Positions 7,532-14,466 are shown, counted from the first letter of the stretch. The stretch is 16,855 nt of DNA from Cytophagaceae bacterium (GCA_947471105.1 CANIYB010000013.1:1-16855), one strand, 5' to 3'. Made by a program: numbers and translations. Notes: generated from the letters alone by a model not told the origin.

Positions 7532-7900
7532 ATGTTACAGCAAGAATCAAGATTGGGTGTAGCTGACAATTCTGGAGCAAAAGAAGTTTTAGTCATTCGC
7601 GTTTTAGGCGGTACTGGAAAAAGATATGCTTCTATAGGCGACAAAATTGTAGTTTCCGTAAAATCAGCACTTTCTTCATCTAGCATGAAAAAAGGGACAG
7701 TTTCTCGTGCGGTTGTCGTACGTACTAAAAAGGAAATTCGTAGAAAAGATGGGACATATATTCGTTTTGAAGATAATGCAGCTGTATTATTGAATGCGAA
7801 TGATGAGCCAAGAGGAACGCGTATTTTTGGACCAGTGGCTCGTGAGTTACGTGAAGCAGGATTTATGAAGATCGTTTCTTTAGCACCAGAAGTTTTATAA
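7532..7900 (+). CDS. rplN: 50S ribosomal protein L14
   Basis: Protein of the 30S-facing side of the large subunit that forms intersubunit bridges and is the docking site of the silencing factor RsfS in other bacteria. The 122 aa match the family length exactly. MLQQESRLGVADNSGAKE, the signature RRKDGTYIRFEDNAAVL (about 70-86) and the ending GPVARELREAGFMKIVSLAPEVL identify it (segments cited in part). Start is the ATG at 7532, preceded by an AT-rich tract without a Shine-Dalgarno. Confidence 0.98.
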   Translation: MLQQESRLGVADNSGAKEVLVIRVLGGTGKRYASIGDKIVVSVKSALSSSSMKKGTVSRAVVVRTKKEIRRKDGTYIRFEDNAAVLLNANDEPRGTRIFGPVARELREAGFMKIVSLAPEVL

Positions 7901-7942
7901 TTAAGATGACATATTGGGCAACCGATAGAAAGAAGCATACAA

Positions 7943-8278
7943 ATGGAAAAGAAAATAACTAAGCAGACCAAATTGCACATTAAAAAAGGGGATAACGTTA
8001 TGGTGATCGCCGGTAATGCAAAGGGCAAAACTGGAATTATCAAGGAAGTTTTAATTGATAAATCTCGTGCAATTGTAGAAGGTGCTAATTTGCTGACTAA
8101 GCACGTTAAGCCTTCAGCTAGCAATCCTCAAGGGGGAATTGAAAAACGCGAAGGTTCTATACACATTTCAAATTTGATGGTGGTAGAAAATGGTAAGCCT
8201 GTAAGAACAGGTCGTAAATTGAACGAAAAAGGTAAGTTACAACGCTACTCAAAAGTATCAGGTAAATTTATCGCTTAA
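7943..8278 (+). CDS. rplX: 50S ribosomal protein L24
   Basis: Assembly-initiating 23S rRNA-binding protein. The KOW motif lies at about 13-40 (HIKKGDNVMVIAGNAKGKTG), followed by the NLLTKHVKPS segment and the C-terminal beta-region. The 111-aa length is slightly above the E. coli 104. It precedes rplE, as in spc clusters generally; the gap to rplE contains the first copy of the 19-nt repeat. Confidence 0.97.
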   Translation: MEKKITKQTKLHIKKGDNVMVIAGNAKGKTGIIKEVLIDKSRAIVEGANLLTKHVKPSASNPQGGIEKREGSIHISNLMVVENGKPVRTGRKLNEKGKLQRYSKVSGKFIA

Positions 8279-8291
8279 TACAGAATTTAAC

Positions 8292-8310
8292 CGTGGGCCG
8301 GAAATCCACA
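8292..8310 (+). repeat. 19-nt repeat copy 1, hairpin before rplE (L5)
   Basis: CGTGGGCCGGAAATCCACA, identical to 10284-10302. GTGGG (8293-8297) pairs with TCCAC (8305-8309), five pairs with one G-U, leaving the loop CCGGAAA. It ends 12 nt before the rplE ATG. Flanking bases on both sides differ from those of the second copy, so identity is confined to the element. Confidence 0.85.
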
Positions 8311-8322
8311 AAATATACTACA

Positions 8323-8877
8323 ATGGCAGTACCTAGATTAAAAGAACGTTTTGTAAAGGAAGTTGTGTCAAGCTTGAAAGAAAAGTTTCAGTACAAGTCG
8401 GTGATGCAAGTACCTAAGATTACTAAGATTGTAATCAACAAAGGAGTTGGAGCAGCAGTGTCGGACAAGAAGTTGGTGGACGTAGCTGTAGAAGAAATTA
8501 CGCTAATTGCTGGTCAAAGAGCAGTGGCAACTATTTCAAAGAAAGCGATTTCAAACTTTAAGTTGCGTGAAAACATGCCGATTGGTGTGAAAGTTACTTT
8601 ACGTGGAGATCGTATGTATGAATTTTTAGACCGATTGACTACTGTTTCATTGCCACGTGTTCGTGACTTTAAAGGAGTATCAGAGAAAGGTTTTGATGGT
8701 CGCGGAAATTATACCTTAGGTGTAAAAGAGCAAATCATCTTCCCTGAAATGTCGATCGATAAAGTGGCTAAAATATCAGGAATGGATATCACTTTTGTTA
8801 CTTCGGCCAAAACAGATGAGGAAGCTTATGCTTTATTAGTTGCCGTCGGAATGCCTTTTTCAAATATTAAAAAATAG
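8323..8877 (+). CDS. rplE: 50S ribosomal protein L5
   Basis: 5S rRNA-binding protein of the central protuberance that contacts P-site tRNA and S13. The 184-aa form starts at the ATG at 8323 (MAVPRLKERF), the usual family start. An in-frame GTG at 8293 lies inside the hairpin repeat and would add ten non-conserved residues, so it is rejected. Conserved segments include KITKIVINKGVG (about 33-44), LRENMPIGVKVTLRG (about 82-96) and FPEMSIDKV (about 146-154). In E. coli the spc regulator S8 binds the mRNA near this start, so this is an expected place for translational control. Confidence 0.97.
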   Translation: MAVPRLKERFVKEVVSSLKEKFQYKSVMQVPKITKIVINKGVGAAVSDKKLVDVAVEEITLIAGQRAVATISKKAISNFKLRENMPIGVKVTLRGDRMYEFLDRLTTVSLPRVRDFKGVSEKGFDGRGNYTLGVKEQIIFPEMSIDKVAKISGMDITFVTSAKTDEEAYALLVAVGMPFSNIKK

Positions 8878-8878
8878 T

Positions 8879-8892
8879 GGGCCTTTAGGCTT
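8879..8892 (+). other. Intergenic hairpin before rpsN
   Basis: GGGCC pairs with GGCTT (five pairs, two G-U) around a TTTA loop immediately after the rplE stop codon, 28 nt before the rpsN ATG. Its 5' arm shares GTGGGCC with the 19-nt repeat, but the rest differs. Confidence 0.35.
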
Positions 8893-8920
8893 TATATAAA
8901 ACCTTTAAAATTTTTACAAA

Positions 8921-9190
8921 ATGGCTAAAGAGTCAGTAAAAGCAAGAGAAAGAAAACGCGAAGCTACAGTTGCAAAATATGCAGTGAAGCGTGCGGCTTT
9001 AAAAGCCGCCGGAGATTATGTTGGGTTAGATAAATTACCTAAAAATGCATCTCCAGTTCGTTTACATAACCGTTGTAAATTAACAGGTCGTCCTCGTGGA
9101 TATATGCGTAAATTCGGCATTAGCCGTGTTACCTTCCGCGAAATGGCTTCCAACGGATTAATACCAGGAGTAACTAAATCAAGCTGGTAA
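8921..9190 (+). CDS. rpsN: 30S ribosomal protein S14, zinc-independent type
   Basis: Small-subunit head protein. The 89-aa length and the presence of a single cysteine (in NRCKLTGRPRGYMRKFG) place it in the long, C-minus class that does not bind zinc, in contrast to the 61-aa zinc-ribbon form with two CxxC motifs. The C-terminal SRVTFREMASNGLIPGVTKSSW segment is typical. It follows rplE after 43 nt and is itself followed by an internal promoter. Confidence 0.97.
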   Translation: MAKESVKARERKREATVAKYAVKRAALKAAGDYVGLDKLPKNASPVRLHNRCKLTGRPRGYMRKFGISRVTFREMASNGLIPGVTKSSW

Positions 9191-9199
9191 ACAAAAAAC

Positions 9200-9230
9200 T
9201 TGATTATTTAAATTCATTTTTGTAATTTTG
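9200..9230 (+). promoter_or_regulatory. Internal promoter before rpsH
   Basis: TTG at 9200-9202, a 20-nt spacer and TAATTTTG at 9223-9230 match both parts of the Bacteroidota promoter consensus. The site lies in the 77-nt gap between rpsN and rpsH, one of the longer gaps in the cluster, and would start transcripts near 9237, about 30 nt before rpsH. Confidence 0.6.
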
Positions 9231-9251
9231 CAGGCCTTTTTAAGGGCTTGC
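9230..9251 (+). other. Hairpin between promoter and rpsH start
   Basis: GCAGGCCTT (9230-9238) pairs with AAGGGCTTGC (9243-9251 used) in nine pairs, two of them G-U, with loop TTTA, ending 16 nt before the rpsH ATG. In read-through mRNA the whole hairpin can form; in transcripts from the adjacent promoter its first bases would be missing. Confidence 0.45.
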
Positions 9252-9267
9252 GGCAAATTTAAAAACA

Positions 9268-9663
9268 ATGACAGATCCAATAGCAGATTATTTAACCCGA
9301 TTGAGAAATGCCTTGAAGGCACGTCATAGGGTCGTTGAAATTCCTGCTTCTAATATTAAAAAGGAGATCACAAAGGTTCTTTTTGATAAAGGCTATATTT
9401 CAAATTACAAGTTCGATGATACTTCTGTACAAGGAACGATCAAGATCGCTTTGAAATACAATGCTGTAACGAAGCAACCTGCCATCGTAAATTTGACTCG
9501 TATTTCGAAGCCAGGTTTGCGTAAGTATAATGGAGCCGAAGAGCTTCCACGCGTTTTGAATGGTTTAGGTATTGCCATTTTATCTACTTCTAAGGGAGTA
9601 ATAACAGATAAAGAAGCCCGTACACTTCACGTAGGTGGAGAAGTACTTTGTTACGTATATTAA
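9268..9663 (+). CDS. rpsH: 30S ribosomal protein S8
   Basis: Primary 16S rRNA-binding protein of the platform (helix 21), and the autogenous repressor of the spc operon in E. coli. The 131-aa protein opens with MTDPIADYLTRLRNALKARH and carries the signature GIAILSTSKGVITDKEA near 100-116, ending GGEVLCYVY. It sits behind its own predicted promoter, so its supply may be partly uncoupled from the genes before it. Confidence 0.98.
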   Translation: MTDPIADYLTRLRNALKARHRVVEIPASNIKKEITKVLFDKGYISNYKFDDTSVQGTIKIALKYNAVTKQPAIVNLTRISKPGLRKYNGAEELPRVLNGLGIAILSTSKGVITDKEARTLHVGGEVLCYVY

Positions 9664-9680
9664 TTATTGTTTCACGCTGA

Positions 9681-9687
9681 AAGGAGG
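9681..9687 (+). promoter_or_regulatory. Displaced Shine-Dalgarno-like AAGGAGG before rplF
   Basis: AAGGAGG is a perfect complement of the 3' end of 16S rRNA but lies 30 nt before the rplF ATG, too far for ordinary initiation, and no start codon lies at normal spacing behind it. Such sequences are otherwise lacking before the genes of this cluster. Confidence 0.35.
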
Positions 9688-9717
9688 CAACTCGTAATTT
9701 AAGCATATAGAATTATT

Positions 9718-10275
9718 ATGTCTAGAATTGGAAATAAGATTATCACATTACCTGCAGGAGTATCTTTGGATATATCGGCTGGTAATTTGGTTACAGTAAA
9801 TGGTCCTAAAGGGACTTTATCCCAACAAATTGATCAAGATATCATCGTTGAGATTGAAGGAAATATATTAACTGTTAAGCGTCCTACGGAGCAAAAGCGT
9901 CATAAGGCCATGCATGGTTTATATCGTTCATTAATCAATAACATGGTTGTGGGAGTAAGTGAAGGATTCCAAAAGGATCTTGAGATTATCGGAGTTGGTT
10001 ATAAGGCTGCGAATCAAGGAAATATTTTGGAATTAAGTTTGGGATATTCACACATGATTTTCATGGCGATTCCTTCGGAAATCAAAGTTGCTACGGCAAT
10101 GGAGAAAGGTAAAAATCCGATGGTTACGTTAAATGGAATAGATAAGCAATTGATCGGCCAAGTGGCTGCAAAAATAAAATCATTACGTCCAGTGGAGCCA
10201 TACAAAGGTAAAGGTGTTCGTTTTGTGGGTGAGCAAGTTCGTCGTAAGGCTGGTAAAGCGGGCGGTAAGAAATAA
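9718..10275 (+). CDS. rplF: 50S ribosomal protein L6
   Basis: 23S rRNA-binding protein near the GTPase-associated centre, built from two similar alpha/beta domains. The 185-aa protein opens with MSRIGNKIITLPAGV and has the second-domain signature RPVEPYKGKGVRFVGEQVRRKAGK (about 157-180, cited in part). The gap of 54 nt before it contains the displaced AAGGAGG; the start itself is preceded by AT-rich sequence. Confidence 0.98.
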   Translation: MSRIGNKIITLPAGVSLDISAGNLVTVNGPKGTLSQQIDQDIIVEIEGNILTVKRPTEQKRHKAMHGLYRSLINNMVVGVSEGFQKDLEIIGVGYKAANQGNILELSLGYSHMIFMAIPSEIKVATAMEKGKNPMVTLNGIDKQLIGQVAAKIKSLRPVEPYKGKGVRFVGEQVRRKAGKAGGKK

Positions 10276-10283
10276 ATTATAAG

Positions 10284-10302
10284 CGTGGGCCGGAAATCCA
10301 CA
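10284..10302 (+). repeat. 19-nt repeat copy 2, hairpin before rplR (L18)
   Basis: Exact second copy of CGTGGGCCGGAAATCCACA. The stem is 10285-10289 with 10297-10301, the loop 10290-10296, and the element ends 14 nt before the rplR ATG, nearly the same spacing as the copy before rplE. A GTG inside it is not in frame with rplR, which argues against a coding role for the repeat. Confidence 0.85.
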
Positions 10303-10316
10303 CAAACAGGTAAAAA

Positions 10317-10664
10317 ATGTCAACATTAAAAGATTTACGTAGGATTCGCATTAAGCGTGCAATTCGTGCAAAAATAACTGGATCAGCTGAGCGTCCGCGC
10401 TTAACTGTGTATCGTTCAAACACTTCGGTGTATGCTCAAATTGTAGATGATTTGGCTGGTAAGACTTTGTTCTCAGCAACATCACATGTTAAAGGAAAGG
10501 TAAATAACAACATCGAAGCTGCTAAGTCAGTGGGTATCGCGATTGCTGGAAAGGCAAAAGCTGCAGGAATTACGAAAGTAGTTTTTGACCGTAACGGTTA
10601 TTTATATCATGGTAGAATTAAATCATTAGCTGAAGGTGCTCGCGAGGGTGGCTTACAATTTTAA
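10317..10664 (+). CDS. rplR: 50S ribosomal protein L18
   Basis: 5S rRNA-binding protein that, with L5, brings 5S rRNA into the central protuberance. The 115-aa protein has the family ending FDRNGYLYHGRIKSLAEGAR and a basic N-terminus (RRIRIKRAIRAKI) that contacts rRNA. rpsE follows after only 8 nt, so the two are probably translationally linked. It shares the 19-nt upstream element with rplE. Confidence 0.98.
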   Translation: MSTLKDLRRIRIKRAIRAKITGSAERPRLTVYRSNTSVYAQIVDDLAGKTLFSATSHVKGKVNNNIEAAKSVGIAIAGKAKAAGITKVVFDRNGYLYHGRIKSLAEGAREGGLQF

Positions 10665-10672
10665 TAAAAGAT

Positions 10673-11191
10673 ATGTCACAATTACAAGCAAAACCAATTA
10701 AGGTTAACGAGGGAGAATTGAAGGAGAAGGTAGTAGCCATTAACCGTGTTGCCAAAGTGGTAAAAGGGGGTCGTCGTTTTAGTTTTTCTGCTATCGTTGT
10801 AGTAGGAGATGGTAACGGAACTGTAGGTTACGGATTAGGTAAGGCAAACGAAGTAACGGATGCGATTACAAAAGGGATTGAAGATGCAAAAAAGAATTTG
10901 TTTAAAATTCCTTTGTTGAAAAATACGGTTCCTCACGAGCAATTAGGTAAATTTTCGGGTGGTTTTGTCTTAATTAAGCCAGCTGCCCCAGGAACTGGAT
11001 TGATCGCAGGTGGTGCGATGCGTGCTGTTTTAGAGTCTGCTGGTGTACATGATGTACTTGCAAAATCTAAAGGAAGCTCAAATCCACATAACGTGGTGAA
11101 GGCTACAATCGATGCACTTGTGAAAATGAGAGCACCACATAGTGTAGCATTCCAAAGAGGAATTTCCTTAGCTAAAGTTTTTAATGGATAA
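10673..11191 (+). CDS. rpsE: 30S ribosomal protein S5
   Basis: Small-subunit protein at the mRNA entry pore, important for translational accuracy together with S4. The 172-aa protein has the N-terminal double-stranded-RNA-binding-like domain (about 16-80) with the signature GGRRFSFSAIVVVGDGNG and the segment VGYGLGKANEV, then the C-terminal domain with PAAPGTGLIAGGAMRAVLE. The spectinomycin-loop region around residues 20-35 looks ordinary. Confidence 0.98.
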   Translation: MSQLQAKPIKVNEGELKEKVVAINRVAKVVKGGRRFSFSAIVVVGDGNGTVGYGLGKANEVTDAITKGIEDAKKNLFKIPLLKNTVPHEQLGKFSGGFVLIKPAAPGTGLIAGGAMRAVLESAGVHDVLAKSKGSSNPHNVVKATIDALVKMRAPHSVAFQRGISLAKVFNG

Positions 11192-11226
11192 TACGAGTGC
11201 TTCTAGCCTCAAAAAAAGAACATACG

Positions 11227-11406
11227 ATGTCTAAAGTAAAAATTACACAAGTTAAAAGCGCAATTAAGCGTCCGGAAGTACAGAAACGTACGATCCAAGC
11301 GTTAGGATTAGGTAAAATCCGTAAGAGTGTTGAGCATGAATTAAATCCAGCTATTGCAGGTATGATTCGTGCCGTAAATCACTTAATTGTTGTTGAAAAT
11401 ATTTAA
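11227..11406 (+). CDS. rpmD: 50S ribosomal protein L30
   Basis: Small 23S rRNA-binding protein of 59 aa. The ATG at 11227 (MSKVKITQVKSAIKRPEVQ) matches the family start; the frame is open upstream to a TTG-type codon but the extra ten residues are not conserved. RTIQALGLGKIRKSVEHE is the diagnostic segment. L30 is missing from some lineages; here it is intact and in its usual place between S5 and L15. Confidence 0.96.
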   Translation: MSKVKITQVKSAIKRPEVQKRTIQALGLGKIRKSVEHELNPAIAGMIRAVNHLIVVENI

Positions 11407-11413
11407 TTAACAC

Positions 11414-11439
11414 GCGAGTTACTTTTTAAAAAGTAGCGC
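11414..11439 (+). other. Intergenic hairpin before rplO
   Basis: The palindrome TACTTTTTAAAAAGTA (11420-11435) can fold with a TTAA loop, and GCG (11414-11416) can pair with CGC (11437-11439) at its base across an internal loop. It ends 15 nt before the rplO ATG. The T-run lies inside the stem and not after it, so it is not a normal terminator on this strand. Confidence 0.4.
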
Positions 11440-11454
11440 TAAGCCAAGAATAAA

Positions 11455-11901
11455 ATGAAATTATCATCACTAAAGCCTGCAGAAGGCTCAGTAAAAACAA
11501 GAAAAAGAGTAGGTCGTGGTCAAGGTTCCGGATTAGGTGGAACTTCTGCACGTGGACATAAAGGAGCGCAGTCTCGTTCTGGATACTCTCGTAAACGCGG
11601 TTTTGAAGGAGGTCAAATGCCACTTCAACGTCGTGTACCTAAGTTTGGTTTTAAAAATATCAATCGTGTAGAGTATAAAGCGATCAATTTAGATACTTTA
11701 CAATCTTTAGCTGAATCAGCTGGATTGAAGGTTATTAATTTTGAAACACTTTATACAAACGGTTTAGTATCTAAATCTGATTTGGTGAAAATTTTAAGTA
11801 GGGGTGCTTTGACATCTGCCTTAGAAATTCATGCCAAAGGATTTTCTTCAGCCGCCATTACAGCTATTGAAGCTGCAGGTGGAAAAGCAATTGTTGATTA
11901 A
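11455..11901 (+). CDS. rplO: 50S ribosomal protein L15
   Basis: Late-assembly 23S rRNA-binding protein. The 148-aa protein has the Gly/Arg-rich extended N-terminus (RKRVGRGQGSGLGGTSARGH, 17-36) and FEGGQMPLQRRVPKFGF, followed by a C-terminal globular domain ending IEAAGGKAIVD. secY follows after 17 nt. Confidence 0.98.
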   Translation: MKLSSLKPAEGSVKTRKRVGRGQGSGLGGTSARGHKGAQSRSGYSRKRGFEGGQMPLQRRVPKFGFKNINRVEYKAINLDTLQSLAESAGLKVINFETLYTNGLVSKSDLVKILSRGALTSALEIHAKGFSSAAITAIEAAGGKAIVD

Positions 11902-11918
11902 TCTTCTATACCAGACGA

Positions 11919-13238
11919 ATGAATAAGTTAATAACAACTTTTAAGCACATCTTTTCGATTGAGGAATTAAGAGGCCGTATTCTTAATACGTTACTTTTTA
12001 TTGCCTTTTTCCGTTTAGGTTCTTATGTAGTTCTGCCTGGTGTGGATGCTACAAAATTAACTCAAGCAGGTGACGGTGGGCTATTCGGCTTATTGAATAT
12101 GTTTTCTGGAGGGGCTTTGAGCAATGCATCCGTTTTTGCATTAGGTATAATGCCTTATATTTCTGCTTCTATTGCGATTCAATTATTGACCATTGCGCTT
12201 CCGTATTTTCAAAAAATGCAGAAAGATGGTGAATCTGGACGTAAGAAGTTAAATCAGATTACGCGTTATTTAACCATATTTGTTACGGCTGCACAAGGAT
12301 TTACGTATTTACAAGTAACTATTCCGAGTGAGGCGATCATGGTTGATCCTTGGTTTTTTAGATTATATGGGGTAGCTATTTTGATTGGTGGAACCATGTT
12401 GTGTATGTGGTTAGGAGAAAAAATTACGGACAAAGGAATTGGAAATGGTATATCCATGCTAATTATGATCGGTATCGTTTCTCGTTTCCCATCTTCTATT
12501 TTACAAGAAGCAGGTTCACGTGGAATGTCAGGCGCTTTAATGTTTGTCATTGAAATTGTCGCCTTGTTTTTTGTGGTGATGGGAGCGATCATGGTGACTC
12601 AAGCCGTACGTCGAATTCCTGTTCAATATGCTAAGCAAGTGGCTGGAAGTAAAATGTCGGTAGGTGGCGAGCGTCAATACATACCGTTAAAGTTAAATGC
12701 ATCAGGTGTAATGCCAATTATTTTTGCACAGGCCTTGATGTTTATTCCCGGTTTGGTGGCACAATCTTTTGCTGAAAAAAGTGAGTTCGCCTCTTCGGTG
12801 GCTCAAGCATTTGGTGATTTTACCACTTGGCAGTATAATGCTTTATTTGCCTTATTGATTATTGTTTTTACTTTCTTTTATACGGCGATCTCGATTAACC
12901 CCACTCAAATATCAGATGATATGAAGCGTGGTGGTGGTTTTGTTCCGGGTGTTAAGCCGGGTGAAGATACGTCTAGCTTTATTGCCAATATTTTAGATCG
13001 AATTACATTGCCGGGTGCATTTATGTTATCGGCTATTGCGATATTACCTGCTGTTGCCAATTTATTTGGGGTTACACGTGGATTTGCATCGTTTTTTGGT
13101 GGAACATCTTTGTTGATTTTAGTAGGAGTGGTATTAGATACATTGCAACAAATTGAAAGTTATTTGTTGATGAGAAAGTACGAGGGTTTAATGCAATCAG
13201 GACGCGTAAAAGGGCGTTCGGAGGTGATTACTCGTTAA
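11919..13238 (+). CDS. secY: Protein translocase subunit SecY
   Basis: Channel-forming inner-membrane subunit of the SecYEG translocon, which exports and inserts proteins. The 439-aa protein shows about ten hydrophobic segments, roughly 22-42, 68-92, 117-135, 146-166, 176-192, 206-228, 263-285, 304-325, 364-384 and 388-408. Both family signatures are present: GIMPYISASIAIQLL near 76-90 and GEKITDKGIGNGISMLI near 166-182. The cytoplasmic loop between segments 8 and 9 contains the usual basic RGGGFVPGVKPGE. Its last codons spell GGAGGTGATTA, and map starts 1 nt after its stop, so the two are likely coupled. Confidence 0.98.
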   Translation: MNKLITTFKHIFSIEELRGRILNTLLFIAFFRLGSYVVLPGVDATKLTQAGDGGLFGLLNMFSGGALSNASVFALGIMPYISASIAIQLLTIALPYFQKMQKDGESGRKKLNQITRYLTIFVTAAQGFTYLQVTIPSEAIMVDPWFFRLYGVAILIGGTMLCMWLGEKITDKGIGNGISMLIMIGIVSRFPSSILQEAGSRGMSGALMFVIEIVALFFVVMGAIMVTQAVRRIPVQYAKQVAGSKMSVGGERQYIPLKLNASGVMPIIFAQALMFIPGLVAQSFAEKSEFASSVAQAFGDFTTWQYNALFALLIIVFTFFYTAISINPTQISDDMKRGGGFVPGVKPGEDTSSFIANILDRITLPGAFMLSAIAILPAVANLFGVTRGFASFFGGTSLLILVGVVLDTLQQIESYLLMRKYEGLMQSGRVKGRSEVITR

Positions 13239-13239
13239 G

Positions 13240-14046
13240 ATGATTTATTTAAAATCTTCTGATGAAATGGCCATTATTCAAGATAATGGAGATATTCTTG
13301 GGAGATGCCATGCGGAGGTGGCGAAGGCAATTAAGCCGGGAATTACCACGTTGGAATTAGATAAAATAGCTTATACGTTTATATCAGACCATAAAGCACA
13401 TCCTTCTTTCCTGAATTATCAGGTTGGAAATAAGAAATACGCATATTCATTATGTATTTCTGTGAATGATGTGGTGGTGCATGGATTGCCTGGTGATTTG
13501 ACATTGAAGGAAGGGGATATTATATCCATAGATGCGGGAGTGTATAAAAATGGTTTTCATGCTGACAGTGCCTATACCTATGGCATTGGGGAGGTGAAAC
13601 CAGAAGTGATAAAATTATTGCAAGTGACGAAAGAGTCCTTGTATTTGGGTTTAAAGCAAGCTCAAAATGGAAAGCGAGTGGGTGATGTTGCTTATGCTGT
13701 TCAATCCTATACGGAGTCATTCGGATATGGGGTAGTTCGGGAGCTAGTGGGGCATGGTGTAGGTAAAAGCTTGCACGAAAGTCCTGAAGTTCCTAATTAT
13801 GGACGCAGAGGTGATGGAGCTAAATTGAAAGAGGGAATGGTTATTGCCATTGAACCGATGATCAATTTAGGAAAACGCCAGATCTCAGTAGATAAAGATG
13901 GTTGGACCATTCGAACTCAGGATCGCAAACCTTCGGCTCATTTTGAACATACAATAGGTGTAAGTAAAGATGAACCGTTGATATTAACTACGTTCTCCTA
14001 TATAGAAGAAGTAATTAAAAGCTCGACAATATTGTTGAATATTTAA
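13240..14046 (+). CDS. map: Methionine aminopeptidase, type I
   Basis: Cytosolic metalloprotease that removes the initiator methionine from nascent proteins. All active-site residues are present in order: H81 (VVVHGLPG), D98 and D109 (SIDAGVYKNGFHADS), H172 (GHGVGK), E205 (IEPM) and E236 (FEHTIGV), matching E. coli H79, D97, D108, H171, E204 and E235. There is no N-terminal extension, so it is the short type Ia. GGAGGTGAT at 13220-13228, inside the end of secY, could serve as a ribosome-binding site, though it ends 11 nt before the ATG, longer than optimal. Confidence 0.97.
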   Translation: MIYLKSSDEMAIIQDNGDILGRCHAEVAKAIKPGITTLELDKIAYTFISDHKAHPSFLNYQVGNKKYAYSLCISVNDVVVHGLPGDLTLKEGDIISIDAGVYKNGFHADSAYTYGIGEVKPEVIKLLQVTKESLYLGLKQAQNGKRVGDVAYAVQSYTESFGYGVVRELVGHGVGKSLHESPEVPNYGRRGDGAKLKEGMVIAIEPMINLGKRQISVDKDGWTIRTQDRKPSAHFEHTIGVSKDEPLILTTFSYIEEVIKSSTILLNI

Positions 14047-14055
14047 AATAAAACT

Positions 14056-14274
14056 ATGGCCAAACAATCTTCGATAGAAGTAGATGGAATAATCTTGGAA
14101 GCTCTTTCGAACGCGATGTTTCGGGTTGAATTAGAAAATACGCATCAAGTGATTGCCCATATTTCGGGTAAGATGAGGATGCACTACATTAAGATTTTAC
14201 CTGGGGATAAGGTTAAATTGGAAATGTCGCCCTACGATTTGAGTAAGGCAAGAATTGTTTATCGATATAAGTAA
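14056..14274 (+). CDS. infA: Translation initiation factor IF-1
   Basis: OB-fold factor of 72 aa that blocks the A site of the 30S subunit during initiation. The family pattern MAKQSSIEVDGIILEALSN, then HISGKMRMHYIKILPGDKV and SPYDLSKARIVYR, is complete. Only 9 nt separate it from map, so the two are probably translated from one message. Confidence 0.98.
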   Translation: MAKQSSIEVDGIILEALSNAMFRVELENTHQVIAHISGKMRMHYIKILPGDKVKLEMSPYDLSKARIVYRYK

Positions 14275-14292
14275 ATGAGGGTTTTGGCCCAT
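14275..14292 (+). other. Small hairpin before rpmJ
   Basis: ATG-A-GG pairs with CC-CAT (five pairs with one bulged A) just after the infA stop codon, ending 13 nt before the rpmJ ATG. Weak on its own; listed because similar hairpins recur before other starts. Confidence 0.3.
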
Positions 14293-14305
14293 AAATTTTA
14301 ATAAA

Positions 14306-14422
14306 ATGAAAGTTAAAGCATCCATTAAAAAGCGTAGTGCAGATTGTAAAGTGATCCGTAGACACGGCAAGCTTTATGTAATAAACAAGAAGAATCCTAA
14401 GTTTAAGCAACGTCAAGGATAA
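14306..14422 (+). CDS. rpmJ: 50S ribosomal protein L36, zinc-independent type
   Basis: The smallest ribosomal protein, 38 aa, reading MKVKASIKKRSADCKVIRR then HGKLYVINKKNPKFKQRQG. It has one cysteine (C14) where the zinc form has a Cys3-His cluster, so it is the C-minus type. It fills the gap between infA and rpsM, the normal place for rpmJ. The start is the ATG at 14306, directly after an A/T-rich tract. Confidence 0.95.
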   Translation: MKVKASIKKRSADCKVIRRHGKLYVINKKNPKFKQRQG

Positions 14423-14466
14423 TTCGGATAAAATTAAATGAGTAATCACAACAATTAATTACCTAT

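Noticed and set aside
8293..8322. In-frame GTG start that would extend L5 by ten residues through the 19-nt repeat.
   Set aside because: The family begins at MAVPRLKERF, and the second copy of the repeat is not in frame with rplR, so the repeat is not coding.
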